From positions 1,137,541-1,201,540 of the forward strand of contig WACF01000001.1 in the NCBI GenBank assembly GCA_026192395.1: a stretch of 64,000 bases of DNA, read 5' to 3'. The notes under the pieces were generated by a model, which saw nothing but the letters and a program-made list of their open reading frames with translations, was not told the DNA's origin and made no database searches. Source of the stretch: Proteobacteria bacterium 005FR1. GTDB lineage: Bacteria; Pseudomonadota; Gammaproteobacteria; Pseudomonadales; Cellvibrionaceae. This document shows positions 8,383 through 17,234 of this stretch, piece after piece; positions within the stretch are counted from its first letter, which is position 1, and each line of letters begins with the position of its first letter. A program made the translations under genes and the position numbers.

Positions 8383-9621
8383 TCATGTTTTGGTGAGTGC
8401 TCGCACGGGATCATAGCGGCTGGCTCGCAAAGCCGGGAGTACCGCCGCCAGCAAGCCCAGGACAATCACGATGATGTTGGCGAGCAGCATATCCTGCCAG
8501 TAAAGCGCCGGATACAGAGTACTGGCAGCGCCCATCATCGCCATACCTTCCGCGACGGCGGAAATATCAATCCCATCGGCAAGCGGAATGATGGTGGCGA
8601 TCACCAGCGCATTGCCGATCGCAAGTCCGATCACCAGCAGCAACAACGTTTCCAGCAGAACCTGGAACAGAATCGCCGAAGGTCGCATCCCCAGCGCCAG
8701 CATCAGACCGATTTCCCGAACCCGTTCAAAGACCGCCATCACCAGGGTGTTCACCAGTCCGAACGACAGCGCCATAAAAATCACCACGATCCAGACCAGC
8801 ACGAAACCATCCATCACCGACAGCATGGAGCCGAGATAGGCATCGATGTCGTACCAGGGTCTTACGTCCCGTGTTGGCGTCAGCTCCTGCACGCTGCGGA
8901 AGATTGCATCGACATTTCGGTAATCCGGCCCCTGTATTTCGATTTCGGAAACGCTGTCCCCAATGTTCAGAAGTTGCTGAGCGGTTTCGAGGCCGACAAA
9001 CACATACTGCTCTTCCATGGCGGCCAGTTCGGCGGAGAAGATGCCGACTATCCGGAAGCCGCGCTCGGCGATGTTGTTGTCGGGATCCTGACTCATCAAC
9101 ACGATGCGCTTGCCAAGATCCGTCTCCAGCCGCCGCGCCAGCTTTTCGCCGACGACAATGCCGGAGTCGTCCGGGGACTCGATAAATCGTCCGGCGCTGA
9201 TTTGGCCCGGAATGTCGGACATTCTCGTTTCGCGTTCGGGCATTACTCCCATCAGGGTCACGCCCATGGATTCACGGCTACTGGACACTACCGCAGGCAC
9301 ACGCACGCGCGCGGTCCAGTCCAGCGACGGCGACTCAAGATACTCGAGCAGCTCGCCCCCTGGTGCGGCGATCCGGTTCACCACGCTGGGATCGTCGCGG
9401 TAGTCCGGATGATGGATCTGCACGTGGCCGATAAAGCTGCGAATGGAGCCGTGCACCATGTCGTCCACCATGCCGCGCATCAACGCGATCATGAAGATCA
9501 TCGCCCAGACCGCGACGGCGATGGCCAGCAGCATGATGATCGTGCGCCGGTAGTTCCGCCAGAGATAGCGCCAGGCCAGCGTGAACAGGACCCGTGCATT
9601 GTTATTCGCCCGGACTGTCAT
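8383..9621 (-). CDS. FtsX-type ABC permease (second of pair)
   Basis: This 412-residue permease has the MacB/LolC/E layout. An N-terminal membrane segment (about residues 27-47) is followed by a large periplasmic domain of about 200 residues and then three C-terminal segments near 270, 320 and 380, ending in a typical PALRASRYDPVRAL cytoplasmic tail. It probably forms a heterodimer with the upstream permease. Its ATG at 9621 overlaps the upstream TGA (TGATG), indicating translational coupling; a GTG three bases earlier is an alternative. The substrate is unknown; lipid or lipoprotein is inferred from the LolA-like neighbour. Confidence 0.9.
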   Translation of the reverse strand: MTVRANNNARVLFTLAWRYLWRNYRRTIIMLLAIAVAVWAMIFMIALMRGMVDDMVHGSIRSFIGHVQIHHPDYRDDPSVVNRIAAPGGELLEYLESPSLDWTARVRVPAVVSSSRESMGVTLMGVMPERETRMSDIPGQISAGRFIESPDDSGIVVGEKLARRLETDLGKRIVLMSQDPDNNIAERGFRIVGIFSAELAAMEEQYVFVGLETAQQLLNIGDSVSEIEIQGPDYRNVDAIFRSVQELTPTRDVRPWYDIDAYLGSMLSVMDGFVLVWIVVIFMALSFGLVNTLVMAVFERVREIGLMLALGMRPSAILFQVLLETLLLLVIGLAIGNALVIATIIPLADGIDISAVAEGMAMMGAASTLYPALYWQDMLLANIIVIVLGLLAAVLPALRASRYDPVRALTKT

Positions 9622-10853
9622 CACACGGCCCTCATGGCGGTAACCGGCTGCAGGAAGAACAGGCGCAGCGCCGGATAAACGGCCGCAAGCAGGCTGGCAA
9701 AGTAGATGATCGCCGGCCCCACCAGGACCGAGAGCAGAGACACTTCCGGATACATCCGATCCGGCAGATTGAAGCGGGTGGCCATTTCCTCGAGCCCCGG
9801 ATAGCTGAAGCCAACCTGACCAATGACGGCGGCAACCAGGCCACCGAGCAGCACGCCGAGAACGAGACCGATCAATGCCATAAGTGCAGCTTCCAGCAAT
9901 ACCAGCCGCGCCAGCCGTCCGGCCCGTAGTCCCAGTGCCATCACGATGCCGAATTCACGGGTTCGTTCCAGTACCGACATCAGCTGCGTGTTCAGCACAC
10001 TGAAGGCGACCAGCACAACCAGCACCCCGTAGATAAACCAGGAGCTGGCCATGTCCGCCTGAATGGCCTGTTCGAGTCCCGGCTGCAGTTCTTCCCATTG
10101 ATGCACCACCAGGTCGTCGCGCTTGCCAAATTCGCGTCTCAACTTCGCCGCCTTCGCTTCGATCTGCGAGAACTCGTCCGCCTTGATGACCACCGCGTGC
10201 CCGGCGCCACGCATGGAGAAGGTTTCCTGAAAGCGACTCAGCGGCATGGCCACCAGTGCGCGATCGAGATCGGGCATGCCGCTTTCAAAAATACCCGCGA
10301 CCGTGAGCACGTCCGCCGCCATGGAGCCGTCTCGACCGGAACCCAGCAGGGTGAGCTCATCGCCCACCCCGATCTTCAGATTGCGGGCCAGCACCGAGCC
10401 AATAACCACCTGATCGACAGCATCCTGTCGTGGCGAGAGATAGTCGCCCTGCTCGATTAATCCAGGCAAAGTGGACACCTGCGCTTCCGTCTCCGGCTCC
10501 ACGCCGAGTACCTGAACACCGTAACTGCGCTGCTCGCTGGAGGCGAGCGCAAATCCGATCGCCCGCGCGCTGGCCTTCACGTCCGGCAAGTCATCGCGCA
10601 CTGAACGGGCGAGCGCCTGAATGTCGGGCACGGCCTTGCGGATACCGGGCTCGTCGAGATAGCCCGGCGCCTGTAGCTGAATGTGTCCGGTAAAAACCTG
10701 CAGCGTGTTATTGATCATCATCTGGTACATGCCCAGCTGCAGGGAGATCAGAAACACCAGCAGAATATTCGAAAAAACCATCGCCGCCACCGTCAGCCAG
10801 GTGCGCCGCGGATGCCGCCAGAGGTTACGCCAGGCCAGTCGGAATTCGAGCAA
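9621..10853 (-). CDS. FtsX-type ABC permease (first of pair)
   Basis: This 410-residue paralogue of the downstream permease has the same plan. It has an N-terminal membrane helix (VAAMVFSNILLVFLISLQ), a periplasmic domain with GVEPETEA and GSVLARNLKIGVGDEL motifs, and three C-terminal helices around residues 268, 322 and 375. The start is a TTG preceded by AAGGA at good spacing. It follows the LolA-like gene by 35 bases. Two non-identical permeases with one ATPase recall LolC plus LolE with LolD, so a LolCDE-like extractor is the best structural analogy. Confidence 0.9.
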   Translation of the reverse strand: MLEFRLAWRNLWRHPRRTWLTVAAMVFSNILLVFLISLQLGMYQMMINNTLQVFTGHIQLQAPGYLDEPGIRKAVPDIQALARSVRDDLPDVKASARAIGFALASSEQRSYGVQVLGVEPETEAQVSTLPGLIEQGDYLSPRQDAVDQVVIGSVLARNLKIGVGDELTLLGSGRDGSMAADVLTVAGIFESGMPDLDRALVAMPLSRFQETFSMRGAGHAVVIKADEFSQIEAKAAKLRREFGKRDDLVVHQWEELQPGLEQAIQADMASSWFIYGVLVVLVAFSVLNTQLMSVLERTREFGIVMALGLRAGRLARLVLLEAALMALIGLVLGVLLGGLVAAVIGQVGFSYPGLEEMATRFNLPDRMYPEVSLLSVLVGPAIIYFASLLAAVYPALRLFFLQPVTAMRAV

Positions 10854-10888
10854 GTGTTTTCCTTTTTCTTCCTGTCTGAGAACGGATT

Positions 10889-11653
10889 CTATTGGCGAGG
10901 ATTACGCAGGTTTGACAAGGTGAACAGTCGGTCCGGCAAGTCCACCTCGAAATCGACTTCCTTGACCTCGACCTGCGTCCACTTATCCGGCTCGTCCACG
11001 TTGCTCATGCGCTGCACCCGTGCGACCGGACGGCCATCCATCATTGCTATGTCATCGGTGACCATGCTCTTGACCAGCTCATTGTCCTGATCGTAGAAGT
11101 CCTCGCGCAGCATCACGTAGTCATCGCGAATCTGCAGCACTTCCCTCCCCCAGACCACCGGTGCGTTCTCCTTCGGAATCGCTTCGATGTGGTACACGGT
11201 GTGGCCATCCACCTCTTCGGTTTTCAGCAGTTTGTGATTGTACTGATCGACAATGTCATCGGCGCGGGCGATGTCCTTGTTGGAAAAGTCCGAACCCATC
11301 CAGCTTTGGCCCATCATCGACGAGGGCACCTTGATCACGCGATTGATCTTGGGAGCGTAGGTCCACATCTCATTGTCGATCAGCAAAGTGCCACTGCCCG
11401 AGTCCTTGGCGGGCGCTGTAACGCGCACCAGGCTGTAATCGTCACCGCGCGTCCAGGCGCGCATGGACATGCTGCGCTCCCAGTCGGGACGGTGAATGGT
11501 CATGGTCATCTCCGAGTAGGAGCTCAGTCCACGCCAGTGGTCCAGCGCGGCCCTGACAATCGCCTTGGGGTCAGGATTTTCCTGAGCCAGGGCCAGACAG
11601 GAACCGAACGCCAGTAAAATGCAAAGCATGTTCGCGAGCAGTCGATTGTGCAT
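10889..11653 (-). CDS. LolA-like periplasmic lipid/lipoprotein carrier
   Basis: This 254-residue protein has a Sec signal peptide (cleavage after SCLALA, near residue 23) and no lipobox. The mature region carries the pattern of 'outer membrane lipoprotein-sorting protein' families (LolA-like fold). It has an early helix with GLSSYSEMTMTIHRP, then strands containing LLIDNEMWTYAPKINRVIKVP and a GSDFSNKDIARAD motif. Such proteins form a half-barrel that shuttles acyl chains across the periplasm. AAGGAG stands 4 bases before the ATG. It lies 8 bases downstream of the channel gene and directly upstream of two FtsX permeases, so it is probably the periplasmic shuttle of this exporter. Confidence 0.88.
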   Translation of the reverse strand: MHNRLLANMLCILLAFGSCLALAQENPDPKAIVRAALDHWRGLSSYSEMTMTIHRPDWERSMSMRAWTRGDDYSLVRVTAPAKDSGSGTLLIDNEMWTYAPKINRVIKVPSSMMGQSWMGSDFSNKDIARADDIVDQYNHKLLKTEEVDGHTVYHIEAIPKENAPVVWGREVLQIRDDYVMLREDFYDQDNELVKSMVTDDIAMMDGRPVARVQRMSNVDEPDKWTQVEVKEVDFEVDLPDRLFTLSNLRNPRQ

Positions 11654-11661
11654 AAAGCTCC

Positions 11662-12126
11662 TTAGCGGGACGTCCAGTACCGCTGCATTTCGACGAAGAG
11701 AAAGGAAGCTGACCAGGTAATCAGCACGAGGCCGGTCAGTGATTCGATGCCGGTCAGAAAGCGCAATGGCCCGATCGCCTCGATATCACCGAAGCCCAGC
11801 GTGGAAAACGTGGTGAACGAAAAGTAAACGCAATCGAGCAAGCTGCCGTCGAAGTTTCCCTGCAGTGTGCCCCAGCGCTCTGTGTGGTGCATAAGGTAGT
11901 ACGCAAAGGCAAAGACCCAGACCTCCACTGCGTGTGCGACCAGCGCGCCACCCACGCCGAGGACGATGCGAAATCGGTGAGTGGATTTGAGCTTCGGCAT
12001 CAGCGAAGTCATCCAGTAGAGGAACTCGTAGTGGATCAGCACCACGATGATTACCACCAGGATGTTGATAGACGTTATGCCGAGCACCTTGACCCTCTTT
12101 TCACCGCTTTCTTGGAATTCTTTCAC
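11662..12126 (-). CDS. Small ion channel with potassium-type filter
   Basis: This protein of about 154 residues has three predicted membrane helices (near the start, VLGITSINILVVIIVV, then the segment around HAVEVWVFAFAYYLMH, then the C-terminal one) and a pore loop reading TTFSTLGFGDIEA before the last helix. TLGFGD is a variant of the TVGYGD selectivity filter of the Ion_trans_2 family, so a K+-type channel is likely. I start it at the GTG at 12126, which overlaps the upstream TGA (GTGA); a second GTG at 12165 with GAGG upstream is a reasonable alternative. It sits between a quinone reductase and the LolA-like gene on one probable transcript. Its link to either function is not evident. Confidence 0.85.
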   Translation of the reverse strand: MKEFQESGEKRVKVLGITSINILVVIIVVLIHYEFLYWMTSLMPKLKSTHRFRIVLGVGGALVAHAVEVWVFAFAYYLMHHTERWGTLQGNFDGSLLDCVYFSFTTFSTLGFGDIEAIGPLRFLTGIESLTGLVLITWSASFLFVEMQRYWTSR

Positions 12127-12707
12127 TTGCCCGCGCTGCCAAGACTCTTCAGCTGATCTATCCACTGACTGCGCCTCGCTTCGTCGACATTCTCCACCAT
12201 GCCGATGAGCGTTTCGTGAACCGGCTTGATGCCACAGAACCTGAGAATATTGCGCTCAAGACTCTTGAGGCTGTGCGCACGGTAAAACCACTTGTAGGCC
12301 AGCGCCGGCATGCCCATGGTAATCACTACGCGCGCGGATTTACCGCTCAGCAGCTTTCTGGGAAAACCGTTCTTGCCGGCAGAGTAATCGAGAGCGAAAC
12401 CGGGCCGCAAGGTCTGCTCCAGAAAGGCTTTGACCAGCGCCGGCATGCTGCCAAGCCACAGCGGATAGAAGAGCACGATGTGGTCAGCCCAGGCAATCGC
12501 TTGCTGCGCTTGCCGGATGTCGTCCGCGGGGGCGGCGTTTTGCCACTCTTCGCGGCTGCGCAAGGTATCGAAATTCAGGCTCGCGACTTGAATCGAGCGA
12601 ATTTCATGGCCCGCTTCGGTGGCTCCCTCTGCATAGGCCTTTTCGAGCGCGTGCCCAAGGTGTGATGCAGTATCCGGATGTCCCTGGATCAGAACTATGT
12701 TCGCCAT
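12123..12707 (-). CDS. Flavodoxin-fold NAD(P)H:quinone oxidoreductase
   Basis: This 194-residue protein of the NQO1/KefF/MdaB class has an N-terminal strand-loop IVLIQGHPD for FMN or FAD phosphate binding, the FYPLWLGSMPALVKAFLEQ segment characteristic of the family, and a glycine-containing VVITMGMPA strand that binds the isoalloxazine. It should carry out two-electron reduction of quinones or similar electrophiles with NAD(P)H. AGGAG is 7 bases before the ATG at 12707. KefF-type relatives activate potassium efflux systems, and the next gene is a potassium-type channel. That pairing is suggestive but unproven. It is divergent from the acyl-CoA dehydrogenase. Confidence 0.9.
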   Translation of the reverse strand: MANIVLIQGHPDTASHLGHALEKAYAEGATEAGHEIRSIQVASLNFDTLRSREEWQNAAPADDIRQAQQAIAWADHIVLFYPLWLGSMPALVKAFLEQTLRPGFALDYSAGKNGFPRKLLSGKSARVVITMGMPALAYKWFYRAHSLKSLERNILRFCGIKPVHETLIGMVENVDEARRSQWIDQLKSLGSAGK

Positions 12708-12845
12708 GTCCAAACTCCTGTGGCACCTAGGTGGTGATTGCGAGCGGGTTTGGGATACACTCCCGCGTCCATTTTCTGGCCGCGCCCCGCGCGAGATAAT
12801 GGCCGCACTGCAGTATCCCCACAGAATATACTGGTTTTAACAACA

Positions 12846-14021
12846 ATGAATACAACGGGATTGAATGTGACTGGCTCCAGACTCGCGCAGCTCAGTGAGC
12901 TGACAACACAGGTCGTACAAGACCACGTGCTGCCGCTGGCCGAGCAGGTCGACCGTGACTGCTTGTGGCCCGCCCATTCCATGCAAGCCTTCGCCCAGGC
13001 CGGACTGATGGGCTTGCAGGTCCCGGAACGACTCGGTGGCCACGGCCAGGGCTTGCTGGGTCTGTCGATGCTGACCGAGATCATCGGCCAGACCTGCCCT
13101 TCCTCTGCACTGTGCTTCGGCATGCATTGCGTTGGCACGGCCGTGATTGCGGCCAAATCCACGCCCCGGCAGGAAGACAAATACCTGCGCGCCATTGCCC
13201 GCGGCGAGCACATCACGACCCTGGCAGTCTCGGAATCCGGCAGCGGTTCCCACTTCTATCTGCCCGCCACGCAGATGACAGCTGAGGGTGATGCGCTGGT
13301 CGTCAATGGCAGCAAGCACTTCATCACCAACGGCAGCCATGCGGATTCCTATGTGGTATCGGTCGTGGCGCAGGCGGGAGAACACCAGCTGGGCGACTTC
13401 AGCTGTCTGGTAATAGACGGGAATACGGACGGGCTCGAGTGGATGGAGCCCTGGCGAGGCTTTGGCATGCGTGGCAATTCCTCCCGCGGCGCATCCTTGA
13501 GCGATGCCAGGGTGCCGGCGGAGAATCTGCTGGGCGAGATGGGCGATCAGGTGTGGTATGTCTTCGAGGTGATCGCGCCCTATTTTCTGATGGCCATGGC
13601 GGGCACCTACCTGGGAATCGCCCAGTCCGCGCTGGACGCCACCCGCGCGCATTTGCGTCAGCGCCGCTATGATCATTCCGGGGGTTCGCTGGCGGAAAAC
13701 GACGTGATTCAGAGTCGCTTCGCCGAGATGTGGATGGAAGTGGAAAAGACCCGCAGTCTGATCCGCGAGGCTGGTCGCCGGGGGGATCTCGGCGAAGCCG
13801 ATGCCCTCCCCTTCATCCTCTCCTGCAAGGCGCAGGCGGCTGAAACGGCCGTTTCGCTGGCAAACGAGGCCATGACGCTCTGCGGCGGTATGGCCTATCG
13901 CGATAACAGCCGCCTCGCGCAAATGCTGCGGGATGCCCGTGCGGGCCATGTGATGGCTCCCACCACCGATCTTCTGAAACTCTGGACCGGGCGCGCGCTT
14001 CTGGACCTGCCTTTGCTTTAG
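12846..14021 (+). CDS. Acyl-CoA dehydrogenase family protein lacking the usual catalytic Glu motif
   Basis: This 391-residue flavoprotein has the three-domain acyl-CoA dehydrogenase layout. The substrate/FAD motif TLAVSESGSGS, the strand VNGSKHFITNG and the C-terminal helical domain with LCGGMAYRDNSRLAQMLRDA are all present. At the position of the YEGT-type motif that carries the base in short- and medium-chain enzymes it reads VMAPTTDLLK, so the Glu is absent there. The base may come from another helix, as in isovaleryl- and long-chain enzymes, or the protein may be a flavin monooxygenase-like or ACP-linked relative. I use the ATG at 12846 because it yields the normal length. No good ribosome binding site is visible, and the frame is open upstream to 12738. 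Confidence 0.87.
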   Translation: MNTTGLNVTGSRLAQLSELTTQVVQDHVLPLAEQVDRDCLWPAHSMQAFAQAGLMGLQVPERLGGHGQGLLGLSMLTEIIGQTCPSSALCFGMHCVGTAVIAAKSTPRQEDKYLRAIARGEHITTLAVSESGSGSHFYLPATQMTAEGDALVVNGSKHFITNGSHADSYVVSVVAQAGEHQLGDFSCLVIDGNTDGLEWMEPWRGFGMRGNSSRGASLSDARVPAENLLGEMGDQVWYVFEVIAPYFLMAMAGTYLGIAQSALDATRAHLRQRRYDHSGGSLAENDVIQSRFAEMWMEVEKTRSLIREAGRRGDLGEADALPFILSCKAQAAETAVSLANEAMTLCGGMAYRDNSRLAQMLRDARAGHVMAPTTDLLKLWTGRALLDLPLL

Positions 14022-14127
14022 CTTTTTGACATTCGCTTTTTGCATTAGCCCATTGCTTTAACGTTGGTGGTTGGTCTTGGTAAGACCATTGTTAGGTAGC
14101 ACTCTGATAGAAACAGGCTGATTCACC

Positions 14128-17022
14128 GTGAGTATTCCCGCGCTGCTGGTCCAAAACACTGGTACCCAATCGGAACAAGATCTCGCCTTTCTCCGAAATC
14201 AGGATGCCTTGAAGGCAATCGGTTTCGTTGCAGTGTCCGAAGCGGATGCGGCCGATTACCTGTGCACGGCCGCGGCCGCCGGCGAGGAGCCCGCTGTCGT
14301 TGTGGTTGCGCCGGGCGTCCTGCATATCACCTCGCTGGTACTGGCAATGCAGAAATGCAACTCCAGCACCCACCTGATCTTTCTGCAAATCGCCGAACAG
14401 GTCAGCGATCTGCAGCAGAAGATCGCGACGATACCCGCTATCGGCTTGCGCTGGTCCGCAGTCTCCTTGAACGAACCCGGGTTCGCCGAGAAGATTCTGC
14501 ACCTCGCCGAAGCGGCCCGCCAGCGGCAACGACTGCAACTCACACTGGCCCGGGCCAACCGCCAGATTCGCAGCTTCCGGTCGGAGAGTCGCCAGCAGAC
14601 TCAGACGACGCTGTCTGATTACTATTTGGCAGCCTTCCTTGCTCATACCCAGGACGCGATCATTGCAACCGACGCCGAGTTGCGGGTTCGCTACTGGAGC
14701 TCCGGGGCCGCAAGGCTGTTCAACCTCGGCGAAGAGCAGGCCATTGGTCGAATGGCCACGGAACTGCCGTTTTGCACACCGGAAATCGAATACACCCTCG
14801 ACAGAATCCCCAGGTACGCTGAAACCCTCACCGTGGAAGCGCGATGCAGCCTGGACCATCGCACCTTGACGGTCGAAAGCGTTTGCTCCGCGGTGCGCGA
14901 CGAGAACGCCCGCTTCATGGGCGTGACCCTGGTCATCCGCGATATCTCTCAACGCCGGCAGAAACTGGAAGCGGAGCGCGCGGCGCAACGTCGGGCAACC
15001 CGGCTGGTGGATTCCGAGCGACGCCGTTTGCTGTTCCTGTTCCAACAGGCACCCGGCTTCATCGCCGTTACCGCTGGATCCAATCACGTATTCGAAGTCG
15101 TGAATGACGCCTGGTTGCAGGTCGTGGGCAATCGCTCGATTCTTGACAAGCCGGCGGCCGAGGCCTTGCCGGAAATGCAGGGGCAGGACTTCCTCGCGCT
15201 GCTCGACCAGGTTTACGAGAGCGGCGAGCCGCACGTGGGTCGGAGCATGGCCATTGCCGTGCGACGTCAGTCGGGTGCGCAGATGGAAACACGTTTTGTG
15301 GATTTTGTATTCCAGCCGATTCTTGAGACCGATGGCAGCATCAGTGGCATTTTCTGTCAGGGCCACGATGTCACTGAGCAGAAACTCGTTCAGGAAAAAC
15401 TCGCGGCGCACCAGACCCGGCTCGAAGAACTCGTGGAAAAGCGTACCGCGGAACTGCAAGCCAGCCAGGAAGCACTGCAACGCAGCCAGAAACTGGAAGC
15501 CATCGGCCAGCTGACCGGCGGCGTGGCTCATGACTTCAACAATGTGCTGCAGATCATTTCCGGCAATCTGCAGCTTCTGCAATTGCTAGACGAGGAAGCG
15601 GACACGGCTGAGCAGTCTCGGCACTACCTCGCAACGGCTATCGAGGCCGTCGAGAGGGGCAGCAAACTGTCTTCACAACTGCTGGCTTTTGCCCGCCGTC
15701 AGCCGCTGCGACCTGCATCGGTGGATCTCGGCCAGGTTCTCAAGGGCATGGATGACCTGCTGCGACGGGCGCTGGGCGAAACCGTCGAGATGGAAACCGT
15801 GGTGACAGGCGGATTGTGGGCGACCCTGGTGGACCCTCACCAGCTGGAAAACGTGGTGCTCAATCTCGCCCTCAATGCTCGCGACGCGATGCCAAATGGC
15901 GGGAAGCTTACTCTGGAAGCCAGCAATGCACTGCTGGACGACCACTACGTCATAACCGCCCCCGATGTTCCGCCCGGCCAGTACGTGTTGCTGGCCATTT
16001 CCGATACCGGTCACGGCATGACACCCGAAGTGATCGAGCGTGCTTTCGAACCCTTCTTCACCACCAAGAAAGAAGGCCAGGGAACTGGGCTGGGGTTAAG
16101 CATGGCCTACGGCTTCACCAGGCAGAGCGGCGGCCATATCCGGATCTACAGCGAGCTGGGTAACGGCACCACCTTCAAGATCTACCTGCCCCGCTCTTTC
16201 AAACCCGCCGCGGAACCACTTCGCCAGTTGCGCGGACCGGCTCGCGGCGGTACCGAGACCATATTGGTGGTCGAAGACGATCAGGCCGTTCGGGATACTG
16301 TGGTGTCCATGCTCGAAGATCTCGACTACACGGTGCTACAGGCCAGCAGCGGCGAAAGTGCATTGAGCATTCTGGAAAGCGGCGCGACCATCGATCTGCT
16401 GTTTACCGACGTGGTGATGCCGGGACCGGTGCTCAGCACCGAGGTTGCCGCCAGGGCAACAGAGCTTTTCCCGGACATCGCCGTGCTGTTCACATCGGGC
16501 TACACCCAGAATGCCATCGTCCATGGCGGGCGCCTGGACCCGGGCGTGCAGCTGCTCAGCAAGCCTTATCGCCGCGAAGATCTGGCCCGCAAGCTTCGCC
16601 GGATGCTGGACGAAAAGGCCGAGGGAAGCAGAACGGAACGACTCGACACCCCGCCATCGCAAAAGCTTCGAATTCTGGTAGTTGAAGATGAAAGCGACAG
16701 CCGGCGTGCACTCTGCAAGCTGCTGGAAGCGCTCGATCACCAGCCACGCGGCGCGATCGGAGCGGAAGAGGCAATGAGCCTGCTGCGCGAAAGCAGCTTC
16801 GATCTGCTGATCACTGATGTGAACCTGCCAGGCCGCTCCGGACTGGAGCTGGCGGAGTACGCGAAGAAACTGCAGCCGCACATCGGCATCATCGTCGCGT
16901 CCGGAGCTCAGCTATCCGCAGAGCTGGCAATCCAACCCCAGCCCGTGTCGCTGTTGAAGCCCTTCGACCTGGCAGGCCTGCAAAACGCATTGGAAAAGGT
17001 CGCCAAATCGCGACCTCAGTAG
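14128..17022 (+). CDS. Hybrid sensor histidine kinase with two PAS and two receiver domains
   Basis: This 964-residue cytoplasmic sensor has no transmembrane helices. In order it contains an N-terminal receiver-like or unknown region (1-130), PAS1 (about 165-275), PAS2 (about 300-417), a coiled coil and a HisKA domain with phospho-His468 in GGVAHDFNN. A HATPase domain follows with ENVVLNLALNARDAM, DTGHGM and GTGLGLS. Receiver 1 has Asp761 (LLFTDVVMPG) and Lys812; receiver 2 has Asp897 (LLITDVNLPG). The HDFNN type of kinase often lacks its own DNA-binding regulator nearby, and none is encoded here. It starts with GTG at 14128. The 3' end overlaps slyX by 7 bases on the opposite strand. The signal is unknown; soluble PAS domains suggest an internal cue such as redox state or a ligand. 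Confidence 0.92.
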   Translation: MSIPALLVQNTGTQSEQDLAFLRNQDALKAIGFVAVSEADAADYLCTAAAAGEEPAVVVVAPGVLHITSLVLAMQKCNSSTHLIFLQIAEQVSDLQQKIATIPAIGLRWSAVSLNEPGFAEKILHLAEAARQRQRLQLTLARANRQIRSFRSESRQQTQTTLSDYYLAAFLAHTQDAIIATDAELRVRYWSSGAARLFNLGEEQAIGRMATELPFCTPEIEYTLDRIPRYAETLTVEARCSLDHRTLTVESVCSAVRDENARFMGVTLVIRDISQRRQKLEAERAAQRRATRLVDSERRRLLFLFQQAPGFIAVTAGSNHVFEVVNDAWLQVVGNRSILDKPAAEALPEMQGQDFLALLDQVYESGEPHVGRSMAIAVRRQSGAQMETRFVDFVFQPILETDGSISGIFCQGHDVTEQKLVQEKLAAHQTRLEELVEKRTAELQASQEALQRSQKLEAIGQLTGGVAHDFNNVLQIISGNLQLLQLLDEEADTAEQSRHYLATAIEAVERGSKLSSQLLAFARRQPLRPASVDLGQVLKGMDDLLRRALGETVEMETVVTGGLWATLVDPHQLENVVLNLALNARDAMPNGGKLTLEASNALLDDHYVITAPDVPPGQYVLLAISDTGHGMTPEVIERAFEPFFTTKKEGQGTGLGLSMAYGFTRQSGGHIRIYSELGNGTTFKIYLPRSFKPAAEPLRQLRGPARGGTETILVVEDDQAVRDTVVSMLEDLDYTVLQASSGESALSILESGATIDLLFTDVVMPGPVLSTEVAARATELFPDIAVLFTSGYTQNAIVHGGRLDPGVQLLSKPYRREDLARKLRRMLDEKAEGSRTERLDTPPSQKLRILVVEDESDSRRALCKLLEALDHQPRGAIGAEEAMSLLRESSFDLLITDVNLPGRSGLELAEYAKKLQPHIGIIVASGAQLSAELAIQPQPVSLLKPFDLAGLQNALEKVAKSRPQ

Positions 17023-17234
17023 TGAGGGGGTTTCTCGTCACCGAGATCCTGGGGCTGGCTGCGCTCGTAGCGCAGCTGCTCCATTCTGTCTTCCAGCTCC
17101 TTGACCTTGCGGTGGAGCCGGTCAATCAGACCCGACTGCTGAACGACCACCTCATCCAGTTTGTGCAGCGCGTCTTCCTGAAACTGCACCTTGGTCTGCA
17201 ACTCGATGATCTGCTCCAGCAATAGATCGTCCAT
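17016..17234 (-). CDS. slyX: SlyX family protein
   Basis: This 72-residue protein is almost entirely one coiled coil, with heptad-like spacing of Leu, Ile and Val from LLLEQIIELQTKV to KVKELEDRMEQL. It ends in the PPHY motif that is characteristic of SlyX. Its cellular role is not established. The ATG overlaps the stop of the upstream crotonase gene (TGATG), so the two are translationally coupled; a GTG three bases earlier is possible. The end overlaps the convergent histidine kinase gene. Confidence 0.93.
   Translation of the reverse strand: MDDLLLEQIIELQTKVQFQEDALHKLDEVVVQQSGLIDRLHRKVKELEDRMEQLRYERSQPQDLGDEKPPHY

Noticed and set aside
7680..10853. Housekeeping lolCDE
   Set aside because: Gene order and the added beta-barrel and LolA-like partner differ from the usual lolCDE locus, so no lol gene symbol was assigned.
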